From Chrysemys picta bellii (taxonomy: Eukaryota; Chordata; Testudines; Emydidae): a DNA stretch of 64,000 nucleotides. Numbering within the stretch: the first letter of the stretch is position 1; each line of letters opens with the position of its first letter. The translations under genes and the position numbers were made by a program. The notes beneath the pieces were generated by a model. It worked only from the letters and a program-made list of their open reading frames with translations, did no database searches and was not told the origin of the DNA. The DNA is taken from NCBI RefSeq assembly GCF_011386835.1, contig NW_027052973.1, forward strand, positions 1 through 64,000, written 5' to 3'. Shown piece by piece: positions 31,916 through 42,959 of the stretch.

Positions 31916-34859
31916 GCTCACTAAGTGAGCGCTGTCCATTCTGTGCGCTGAATGAAGTCAGGGTCCTGTGGAAAAAACAGCATGTGCTCACGTAATTAAA
32001 GACTGTATCATAATACACACACAGGGATTGAATTAAGGTTGCACAGGCAACTATAATTCTGGCAGTTCCTAACTTTTGAGTGTTTGACTTTGTAACCTTA
32101 AAAATGTTCTTTTAATGTAGGTTGTGGGTGTGTAATATATTATACAGACACCGCAGAGGTCCGTGGATTAAGGATCCATGTATAACATTTTGCACAATAA
32201 TATGACAGAGGAGGCACTGTCCCTGTCATTAGTGCTGACTGGTTACCCAAGCTATTTCGCTGCCATCCTGAAGCCTATGTGGAAGGTGATGTGACTGAGT
32301 TCATTAGTAAAATGGAAGCGTAATTTTTAATTAACTGTTTTAATAAGAGAATCCATTTTTTATCTGAAAAAAACTGTTCATGATGTTCAATGGCTAAAAG
32401 GATCACGAATGAAACGGAATGGTGTGACAGATACAGCCTATTACAAATACTGCAGAGGGTTAGAGTCAAGTTGGGGTGTTCGGAATGCATAATTAGGCCT
32501 TCAGGGTGTACACACCCAATAACCACTCACATACAACAAAAAGGCAAACTAGTTCAAATCTGGTTATGAAATCATTTGAAAGCTGATTTATTAGATATTA
32601 ATAAATTAATTAATAATAATGTGCAGGCAACTGCCAATCCATTTTTTAAAAATACCTCATTCAGAAATAATATTTGAAAGACGATACAATACAGAGAACA
32701 AGGAAGGATACACTTTTTGTTAAAGGGGCGTCAATCAATCCGTGACATAATGGGTGGTCTTGAATGGACCCTCCCGGTAGTACTCTCTCCTCAGGATTCA
32801 AAATATTGTTTTATGGCTACAGGTATGAAGACTTTGCTTTGGTGTATTTGGAAATGACAAATTTACGAGTTAATTCTTCCTACTTTTTAAAGGTGACATT
32901 TTCAAAGGCACCTGGGGAGTCCAGCATGGAACTGCCACTGTATTTTAATGAGACAAGGTGAATAATTGTAATGAGAGTTAGGCACCTATATTAGGTGCTT
33001 TTGAAAATGTTACCCTAAAGTCCTAAGCTAACTACTGAAACAATTATCCATCTTATGAGTAAAACAAATTCGGCCCGAACCCTGCAAACCTTTAGTCATG
33101 AAAGAAGTCCTTGCTCACACCAGCAATCCCTTTGGCTTCAATGAGGCATATCGTATAAAGGCTTGCAAGACTGAGGCCTCAGTTCCTAACAAAGAAAAAT
33201 GGAGTGTTGCATACAAATTATGGAATACAGCATTTTACTTGCAATGGTACATAACACTTCCAGTTTCTTGTACAGGCCATGCAGAATAATCTCTTTGGAA
33301 GTATAGCTTTTAATGGGTTTGGGGTGAAAGAGCTTAGAAGCAGCATGTGTAACTGCAATATTAACAAAATTAGACTATAATTACAGAAGATTTATTGATT
33401 CAGGACACAGGTCTTCTGACAGGGCAAATGGCACTCACCCAAGAGGGCAGAGGGACGAAAGATGCACGCAGGCTGAGGCAATTTGAAGTGATTACATAAC
33501 AGCAGCCATGTCAAAGAGCACAGGGTTTATGGGAAAGCTATAAATTGTTCAATTTTTAACCCTTTCCCTCTCCAATTACGAACTGATTAAATAAATGGGA
33601 GGAGCATTACTTGATCAAGCTGTGCTAAAGCTATTTTTAAAATAAAACAACTTGGAAATTTTAAGCATCCATAACCAAGTATTCTGGAACTACCATGTAG
33701 GTTACTCGACATTGTCGCAATCATAATACTCCTAGTCCCACTGAAACATAACAGACACGTCTAGAGTGTGAAAATGATCTCGATCTAGTTCCTCAGCTGA
33801 TGTAAATCAGTATTGCACTGTGCTGATTTACCCCAGCTGAGCATTTGGCCCCTTAATTCTACTTTTAAACACAGGCTGATAGAATAGATTTCTATTTTAA
33901 AATCCCGTACGCTGGATAACTCTGAGGTTTTGATCTTCTGTGGTGGTTTTGGGTGGGTCAACATCTCTCTCAGAAGGCCAAATCATGTCTACATTGCACA
34001 TAGTTGCTTATAGCTTCCAGTGCACACTGAATCAAGCAAATGTGAAGCGTGTCACTGTCCTGCTTATGTTGACACCATGTAAATCAGGAAACATTTTGTT
34101 CATCTCATTAAAAGTTTGATGCCCCTTATCTATCATGGGATCTACTATAATTGTAGGTTTCAGCAAGTAACAGTAGTGAAAAAACACCAGCAAGATTATT
34201 ATTAACATAATGCCATGGGGGATGGAACAAAAAGAGAAGGAAGGTTCTATTGTTTATTTCAATGCAAAGTCCATACTCAAAGTTGTAATCTTCTTCACCA
34301 AGTACAGATACATATCTGAGCACTACCGATGACTTAAGTCTACAAGTTGGAGGGACCTAAACTGAGGCATCTAAAGAACTGTAATAGGCACCTAAACTCT
34401 CATTTGGGTGTCCAAATAATCTGTTAGGTGCCAAAAATAGCTATTTAGGACCCTAAATATTGATACAGACACTTACATTTATGCACCCAAACCTGAAAAT
34501 TTAGCTCTACATTGTTTTGAGGCTGAAACTTTGATACATGTAACTGGGTCAGCTGTTCACCTTCACTGACCTGTAAGCCAAGATGAACTGCTCTAGAAAT
34601 AGGGCTTGGCAATATGACTGCTGCATGAAACTTTATTTTAATGATATTGCAATGTGACTGTACCCTCAACTTTATCAACTATCTTTCCTATCTTACAATT
34701 AGCTTACAAGCAACTAAGCAAATCATCATGCAGATGCAGAGACCAAATGGCAGCACTTCGTATTGGTAATGACTGGGCCCTACTGTGAATTGTAGATGAT
34801 CTACCATGGGTTGGATGGATTGAGATATGAAAGTGAGTGTCATGGAGGCAGAGAGCCAC
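31916..34859. other. Intronic DNA with small palindromes
   Basis: A palindromic unit at 32891-33012 (GTGACATTTTCAAAGGCACC against the inverse of AGGTGCTTTTGAAAATGTTACC), another at 33784-33855 (CCTCAGCTGATGTAAATCAG ... CCCCAGCTGAGCATTTGG), and repeated TAGGCACCTAAA phrases at 34350-34510. No gene was recognised. Confidence 0.45.
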
Positions 34860-37300
34860 AAACCAGTCTTGAGTATGAGAACATATGGTGGAAAACATTA
34901 CCATTCTGAATCACAAAACTGGATCAGACAAGGCTCCCCTTTCTTCTTTGGAATAAGGAGATCTCAAGAACATAAAACGTCCACTGAATTCCAAAAAGGT
35001 ACCTCTCCTAGGGCTCCTAGAGGAATCAGAGAAGCCACTTTTAGTTTATTTTCATCAGAAGGGTCCCTGAAGAGGTATAGGTAGGAGGCAAGGATCAAAC
35101 TGGATGGAATAGTCCTACGAGACAACTTTCAGCACTTCTTTTACTGCAGACCAAGCCTGATGGAAGAAAGCAAGCCAATATCCAAAAGATAGGATTTGGG
35201 GATTGCTTGTCTAATAGGTGTCAAACCTGCAGTCTGAAAAGCAGATGAAAGTTAACCAGAAACTCAGAAAGATGGTTTCCTCCAAGAGAAGCTCTACTTC
35301 TTTCCAGGTGGGTATGCAGAAAACCATTGCTAAGGGTATGCAGGTGTCTTCTGTATAGATTGCCCTTGGTATTTAAAAGCTTGCAATTTAGGGTAGAGAT
35401 GTAGATACCCAATGAGCAAAGTGTAGCCCTGGTGCCTTTTAAGAAATGTAACGTCATCTGTATGTGCACACAAGGGTCCGTGCTCTTAAAGGGTTAGTCC
35501 TCAACTGTATTTTGCTGCTCCCAAGGGATTCCAGAGGTCTGTAACCATGATTCTCTGCACATAAGTCTCCACCATGATCAGGGATCTATGGCTGCCTGTA
35601 CAGATACTTTTGCCGCAAGCTGGCCTTCAGCAATGATGGCTTTTAACTCTGGATTCCTGAAGTTCAGCCAAGAAGGGGATACAGTTATCTGATTTAGGAT
35701 AGGGTATTTTGTAAATAAGGCTTAATAACTGATGACCAAGTTGAGTGTTGCTGACAAATAAGCCTCTCTTTCAATGACAGCTAATTTCTTTGGGTGCTTG
35801 CACACTGGTCTTGTCCTGTACTGCAGAGACCTCTAAAGAATCCAGTGTTGGACAGATGCTCCAACCATTTTGTGGTATTTGATACTTCATTTCTGCTCTT
35901 AGTTGGTGGTGGTAAAGTTGCTGGTATCTGCCACAGGGGTCTAGGGTGGTTCTAAGATGCCCTCATTAATTCACAGTGCTATTCTTGAAGGAGTGGAAGA
36001 ATACAGTATTTCAAAAAGCTCACAAGTTTTTGCTTCAATTACTGGGTCTCTATTTTGAGTGTCTCTGCAACATGAGGGTAGCAGCTTCATGGAATACTCT
36101 AAAGTCATCAGAAGTCAGTGCAGGAGTTGAAGAAACTTGTCAGGAGAGGACAGCGATGGGTCTCTGGGAGAAGATTAAGGGTGTTGCTCAGGATGCTTTA
36201 GACCTGTCTGTTCCTCCAGCAGAAGGGGAGTGACACCTCTATTCGCTGACATGGTAGGAGGGAGATAGCCGTAGGCATATACTGGGGATCTCAGCCTAGA
36301 GCAGCCAGGAGGCAAAGGTGGAGCATTGTAGGGATAAAGCTGGTTCTGGTAAGGCTGACCAGCCATTACCATGGCTAAGGCAGATGAGTCGAAGCTCTGG
36401 AGTGTCCCTGTATTTAGGCAGAGACCTTCCCTTGTGCTTTAGGATTGAAGAGAAGACTCCCTGCTAGACAGCAGAGAGAAGGTGTGTCCCTGGTGATGGA
36501 GATGAGCAATAAGCTTCCTCCAGAGGTGGTGCCAATCTTTGAGGTGATGTCTGTATCATAATGCTGGAGAGGCAAGTGTAGTGTCATCGGTGCTAAGGGC
36601 GATGTCAGAGACATGACAAACATCCTCTAACACTGAATTAGCCGGTACCATTAATGCTTCCATTGTCTGTACTGGTGACAGTACAATGTCTATGCAGGTG
36701 CCAATGGCTAACTGCCACTAGTATTGTCAAGTGTAGGCACCAAGTAACTTGTGCCTCTTCAATGGTGAGCTGGAGATAGAGCCAGCATCCTCTGCCCCTA
36801 TTGAACAAGCGGGATTAGTGCTCTGCATCTCGGAGGAGAGCAAGGGTTTGAACTTCTTGTGGGAAGAATGGGAGGGGGATCAGTGCAAGGAGCCATATCT
36901 ATCCGATGTTCAGATTTCCCTTGCCTCGGTGAGGTGGTGGTACTGGTCCTCTATGCTCGAGTGGCTGTTGGTACCAAGGTGGTCTTCAGAGGTCCCATAT
37001 CAGGGCACAGAAGAGATCAGATCCATTTGGAGGTTGATCCTTGCGTGTGCCTGAATTCCCTTATTGATTGTTTGAGAAAGCATAGCTTAAGCTGAGTGTC
37101 CCGAGACTCTGCTGCTCGGTGTAACACGGTTCCTTTTCAACCAGGACAATCTGGCACATGGCTCTCACCAAGATAAAGAAAGTTGCTGTGGCAGTCTGTA
37201 ATAGGAATGAGTCCTTGGCAGAACAGACACTGTTTGAAACCAAAGGATTTTGAATGTACCATTTTAGGCCCAGACAGGGATGCAAAGAGCTGAGGAAAAG
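34860..37300 (-). mobile_element. Eroded DIRS-type retrotransposon relic
   Basis: Conceptual minus-strand translation, with stops and frame changes, follows the order of the intact DIRS element at 59446-64000. At about 36050 STPSRIAL mirrors APSRVALP of the gag-like frame. At 35060 LFRDPSDE, then GALGEVP and LIPKKKGSL, mirror LFRDPSHE, GAIEEVP and LIPKSKGGL of the reverse transcriptase N-terminus. It stops before the YLDD region. It is an old copy with no usable frame. Confidence 0.7.
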
Positions 37301-38711
37301 TTTTAAATTTAAATCTTTTGTGGGGTTTTTTGGTAACTCAAATCAAAGAGGGAGTAATTTGAAGGGAATTAATCCCAATTTATGAGAGTAATTCTGCTAA
37401 GGGGTTTTGGACGGACACAGCTTGTTCCATCTTACCGCCACAGGTGATAAGAGAAGAGAGGGATAGTTGCAGCTGCTCTGCCCTTAAAGTAACATTCATG
37501 GCCAGGCATGGCCCAATTGACACTGCTATTCACAGATCCCAATCTCGTGCACATAATGTGCAGGTGCACCTAGACTGGGATTCACACAAACACATACGCT
37601 AAGAAGAAAGTTATGGTCTTTCTGCATACTGATGGAATCGTAGGCCACGACATCTCAGAGTCACGCTCTGAAGCTTCACAAATGCTGAATAGAAGCAATG
37701 TCAAGATTGAGCCCCATTCGACTTCCGTAAAGGATTTTCACTTAGCTGTGAAGGGGGTGATCATGACCCACTGGAAACTGTCAAAGAGAAATGAGCAAAG
37801 CTAATTTAAACCTGACTCCATCCACCCAAACGAGATCACATAGGCAGGTCAGCAGCACCACATATTATTGCCTGCATTATATTAAAGTAGCTCCTACAGA
37901 ACCCAACAGATGGGAAGATTAAAATAAATGTTAGACATTGTCTCTGGATTAGTCAAACTCAGAGGTAAAATGCCCATCTTTGCATAACCCACACAATGAT
38001 ACATATTTTCCATTTCACACTTATAAATCCTGAGATCCTTGCCTCTGCAGTCTTTGGACTGAGATTTTCCTTGAACTCTTCAAAAACCCTGATATGTTCA
38101 GGGTTCTGTATATCAGCTTCCCTTCCTCCCCCATGCAGAAACTGGCACAGCACAGATGCTGACAAGCTCAGGATAGTTCAGCCAGCACAAATTTCAGTCA
38201 TGGGATTTCTGACAGGCTAGTTAACATGCTTATCTGATGCTCAGTATGTTCTGTTCACACAGCTTTTATCTTTCTCATGCTCTTGACGGCACTATGAATT
38301 TATGTTCTCTCACAAAGGGGTTTCGTTTTTTAAATCGCTTTGGCTAAGGGACAATTGCATTCATCTATTTGAGAGCTGCCAACTCTTGTGATTATGATGA
38401 ACCTCCACGTTCTGGGTTTTCTTAAAGCCCCAGCTCCTGGAGTCATGGGATTGTGAGAATCTCAGCTTCCATGCAAGTAACAATTTTAAAAAGTGAACCC
38501 TACATTTGCAAAAGCCCAGAAGGCAATTTTTTTCTTATTATTTTGGGGAACAGATTCATTTTTGAATGCTTGGGATTGACAGTGCTGCTACTCTATAGCA
38601 GTGGGAGAAGATGTATTAGGCGATTTCTTGGCCACTAGGAGAAGTGGTGCAATTGCTCACTTCCATTTAGGTAATCTCAAAATTAACTGAATTTGCCATT
38701 AACAATTGCAC
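37301..38711. other. Intronic DNA, nothing recognised
   Basis: No gene or repeat that I can name. The anonymous frames have no domain. Confidence 0.4.
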
Positions 38712-38714
38712 TTA

Positions 38715-39009
38715 GGCCACGTCTACACTAGCAGCTCACAGCGGCACAGCTGTACCAATGCAGCTGCGCCACTGTAAAATCGTTCGTGTAGCTGCTCTTT
38801 GCCGACGAGAAAGAGCTCTCCCATCACCATAATAAAACCACTTCCAAGAGTTTCAGTAACTATGTTGGCTGGAGAAGCTCTCCTGCCGACACAGCACGAT
38901 GCATGCTACCATTTAGACTGGTGAAACTTGTCGTTCAGGGCGGTGGTTTTTTTCTACACTCCTGAGTGACATAAGTTTTGCTGACATAAGCGGTAGCCTC
39001 GACATGGCC
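38715..39009. mobile_element. Miniature transposon with GGCCACGTCTACAC end
   Basis: The left end GGCCACGTCTACACTAGC and the inverted right end GGCCATGTCGAGGCTACC are imperfect inverted repeats. TTA (38712-38714) and TCA (39010-39012) may be a decayed three-base duplication, as in Harbinger-like elements. Confidence 0.6.
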
Positions 39010-39312
39010 TCAATTCCCCTCCCTATCTTGCATGCCACCATGTATCCCTTTTGCTTCTTTCCACCCAGCAATGCCCAGCTCCAGCATCCTTAGGCCACGC
39101 CCAGCTTTCAAATCCTTCTTTTCACATATGGCAGAATGATGGGGGCCTATCACTAGCCTGATATGTTACATCCCCTCTCCTCTCTCCCACATCTGCCTCA
39201 GGCTATGTCTACACTGCCAAGTTTTTTTGCCAAAAGTTAGACCACTTTTATTAAACCGCTTTAATTAAACTGCTGTTGCATGTCCACACTGTGCTCCTTG
39301 TGTCGCTGGAGC

Positions 39313-39759
39313 CAGAGCCGGCCCTTGAGTAGGGCAAATCGGGGCAACCGCCCCAGGCCCTGCGTTTTGGGGGCCCCCGTGCTCTGATAAAATAGGGACT
39401 GTCCCGATATTTAGCCCTTTGTCCCACGTCCTGACCGATGTACAATCGGGACGCCATTTGTCCCAATATTCAGGTGAGGTGGGAGGGTAAGCGGGGTGAG
39501 GAGGTGAGTGGCAGGCAGGCAGGAGGGGAGTAAGGAGGGGGAGGGGTGGGCGGCCGGAAAGCGAGGAGGAGAGCAGCGGACTAGTGGAGTGCTGGACAGG
39601 TGGCAAGGAAACTAACGGGGAGGCGAGAGTCAACCAGGCGGGTGAAGAGACGAGTGGCAGACGGGTGTGCGGACAGCGAGGAGGCGGCAAGGGACGGGCC
39701 GGCGGCCGGAAAGGAGGCTGATTTGTCCTAGGCCCCGCACCCCCCTAGGGACAGCCCTG
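39313..39759. mobile_element. hAT-like element nested in 39201-40920
   Basis: Ends CAGAGCCGGCCC and, inverted, CAGGGCTGTCCC. Flanks GCTGGAGC (39305-39312) and GCTGGAAT (39760-39767) agree at six of eight positions. The interior is GA-rich without a transposase. Confidence 0.65.
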
Positions 39760-40074
39760 GCTGGAATGCATCCACACTAGCAGCTCTTGCAACGACAAAG
39801 AAAGCAGTGCACAGTGGGATAGCTACCACAGTGCAACTGGCTGCAGGGTGCTTTGGGAACGGTTGCAATGCCTCATGGGGCAGGTTCAGCAGCTCATGAT
39901 GCAGGTTTCTCAATCCCATTGTTCCATGGGCATCCTACTAGACTGCCAGCCACTTTTTAACTGAAGTGCGGGCGGGGGGAGGGGGAAAGAGTGTGTGACG
40001 GAGTGTGTGTGCATGAAGGGGGAGAGACAGACAGTGAGTGCTGGGGGAAAGTGAGTGTGTTGGAATGTTGTGTC

Positions 40075-40371
40075 CACGGGTGCCGACTCCGTGGGTGCTC
40101 CGGGGCTGTCCTGCCCCGCCCCAGCTCACCTCCGCTCCACCTCCTCCCCTCAGCGTGCCGCAGCTCTGCTTCTCCCCCATCCCTCCCAGCGCTTCCCGCC
40201 ACGAAACAGCTGATTCGCAGCAGCAAGCACTGGGAGGGGACGGGAAACGCGGCATGCTTGGGGAAGAGACGGGGCCGGGGCTGGGATTTGGGGAAGGGGT
40301 TGTGATGGGGACGGGACAGAGCGGGGCTGGGGGTGAGCACCCACCGGCGCCTGGAAAAGTTGGCGCCTATG
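40075..40371. mobile_element. hAT-like element nested in 39201-40920
   Basis: Ends CACGGGTGCCGACT and, inverted, CATAGGCGCCAACT. Perfect eight-base duplications GTTGTGTC flank it (40067-40074 and 40372-40379). Same family as 25760-26112, and better preserved. Confidence 0.9.
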
Positions 40372-40471
40372 GTTGTGTCCTAAGTTCAGACAGCTGCCAA
40401 AAGCAAACTATCCTGAGGCAGGGGGAAACCCCTGACACCAGCTCCTGGCTCCCTCTCTGGCTCTGCACAGC

Positions 40472-40514
40472 ATGTCACACACACACACACACACACAAAC
40501 ACACGCGCGCGCGC
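40472..40514. repeat. CA/CG simple repeat
   Basis: A CA run passes into a CG run, a purine-pyrimidine alternation that can adopt left-handed form. It lies in the interior of the 39201-40920 element. Confidence 0.85.
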
Positions 40515-40920
40515 CTGCCTGCCTCTGTGTACGTACTGTGGGAGACAGCAGGAACATTCCACGTTAAAGATTTGCTCTATGATTCCAGGAGCAGCACAGC
40601 ACGCCAGCTGTCAGAAGGGAAGAGACACATGCCTGCAAGACTGCAGAGTTCAAAACAATGAGCAGCGCGGTCACTGCAGGCATTGTGGGACATCTCCAGA
40701 GGACAATGACAGGATAAAAGCAAACAAGGTGTTTACACTGGCACTTTGGCAATAAAACCTTTGCGCAAAAAGCCTTATCACTCTCATGGAGATGGTTTGA
40801 TTACAGCGCTGCAACGGAGGAATTTCGTCGCAAAAGGTGGCTTTGCAGCGCGTACACTTCTGCTGTTTCATTGCCAAAAGCTGCCTTTTAGCAAAAAAAC
40901 TTGGCCGTGTAAACAAGGCC

Positions 40921-41015
40921 TTAGTCTTTGCAGAGTATGAGCTTTCTAGGGCAGGGAGCTCATCTCTGTCTGTGTTTGGAAAGTCCCTGGCACGGTTGGG
41001 TACTACCACTATCTA
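40921..41015 (+). mobile_element. MIR-type SINE, 3' part
   Basis: TTTCTAGGGCAGGGAGCTCA and CCCTGGCACGGTTGG match a MIR-like tail. It lies directly against the TIR element that ends at 40920. Confidence 0.4.
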
Positions 41016-42863
41016 AATGATAACACTCTCCTCCAAAGTGTGGCAGGTTTTTCATACTGCACCTACTTCTACAGACTAGAGATTCAACCTACAAGAACTG
41101 TTTACCTACTAAAACTTTTCATATGGAGCACATTCACTGTGTGGTAAAACAATAGTTGTTTTATATCTTTACAAGTCAGGTGGGAGTTTTACCTGCCACT
41201 TATGACATGTTACAATATCCACTATAAGGGAAGTGTTTTCACAACCTCATTTAAATATCATTTAGCCAGTAAGAGACCCCAAGTCTGAGATTTGAGTTGA
41301 CTGAATTGCTCCCACCTTGTCAACATTCGTACTTTGTGCCAGTGCTACAAGAGAAAGCTGACAGGGAGAGCCCAGAGTATCGCCAATATTTAAACTACAA
41401 GAATCATTTGAAATCCCATTCCCTTTTGGAACTTCTCTGCTTTCCATTCCCAGCATCCCCACTGACCGCTTTCAAACACTTCCATAATAATTACCGTATA
41501 TGGACCATTAACCATTTAGTTATGATACTACAGTTCTCAGTGTACCACAAAGTGGTGTGAGAGCAGAGACCACTGAGGCCCTTAGAGCACCAAAGCCATT
41601 TGATCATACATGAGGGCAGGTAGCTTTGGAAAAATATCGATTTGCTGAATATCTAATGTTTATCCAGACATACACAGGCTAGAATTTTCTCCTATTCTGA
41701 TGCAACCCCGATGTCACTCAGCATTTTGTCTTTCTGATATTAGTTTTAAAAGAGCAATAGTGTTTCTAGCACTGTTGGAAGAGTCTTTGGATGTAGATTT
41801 CAGTAACATACTAAATGTAATCATAATGCCTAGAAACTAATGCTTGTTGCAGATTTATACTGCATTCCTGGGCCTAATTCAGAAAAGTGCTAAACATTCA
41901 TAATCCCCCAAGAGCGAATAGTAGTGGGTGCCGGGCACCTCTCTGGATCAGGCCTTTGTGTGATTGTATGACCTCCAGCTCAATCACAAAACCTCAGTGC
42001 CAAGGGGTACAGGGTATACTTAGAACAAAGACTTCAATGGAACCCTTAAAAGGAAACAAATTTAATTACACTAAAGGCCATTTAAAAGTACTGCTATGGG
42101 AATGAAGAAGTTAAAAAATTTTAGTAAATCAGGATTACCCATTTAACATACTCCCATTATACCTTATCTCTAATGTACTGTAGTTAAAATCCCAAAGCAA
42201 AGAAGATTGAAAGTACTCCGCAACCAGAGAGTAAATCAAAAGCCTTTCTGCTTCAGAAGTAAGTTTTAGCTGGCTCCTCGAGATCATCACAGTAGCATAC
42301 CTAACCACAGAAAGTAAACAACCAAAAACAGTCTTTACAGAGTAAATACCAACCAGTTTGACTTTCAATAACCCACACACAAAACATAATTCACACGCTA
42401 CAGCACTAGAAAAAGACTGATTCCCTAGTGCATAAAATGAAACTTTACACTTCCTGCCAAGACCGTTTATTCTGTCAGCCAATCCAAGCTCACTCACACT
42501 TTCAGCAGACCAAAACACAAAGGCAGCATGCAGTTTTCAGGCCTTTGGAGTGAACAGCTCCAAACTCACCACCACACAGGTCAAAAAGTGAAGTGACTAA
42601 TTAACTTCCTTTGCATCAACAAGACATTTATTTAGCAAACAAGGCCACTAGACTTTTTTCCTTCAGAAGTTTCATCATCCTAATCACTACTGTAGCTAAA
42701 CCAAGTGCCAACATGGATTCTGCTCTACAGAAGCTTTTATACTGCGCTCATTGCCATAGTATCTGAGCATCTTCCAATAAGTGTGTTAAGCAACATGACT
42801 ATACATCTGTCATGTGGTTGTTCGCTCTTCCTCTCCCCAGAAGAAAGTGTGTGCAGTGGAGTG
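41016..42863. other. Intronic DNA, nothing recognised
   Basis: AT-rich; no gene. A weak MIR-like tail (CCATAGTATCTGAGCATCTTCC) lies near 42753. Confidence 0.4.
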
Positions 42864-42959
42864 TTCATAGATTCACAGATTCATAGATTCTAGGACTGGA
42901 AGGGACCTCGAGAGGTCATCGAGTCCAGTCCCCTGCCCGCATGGCAGGACCAATACTTT

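Larger units (their letters stand above)
39201..40920. mobile_element. TIR transposon carrying two nested hAT elements
   Basis: The ends GGCTATGTCTACACTGCCAA and, inverted, GGCCTTGTTTACACGGCCAA match over more than 30 bases, continuing in GTTTTTTTGC(C/T)AAAA. Flanks TCA and TTA are a probable three-base duplication. Nearly a thousand bases are later insertions: 39313-39759, 40075-40371 and a CA/CG repeat. No transposase frame remains, so it is a non-autonomous Harbinger-like element. Confidence 0.7.
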
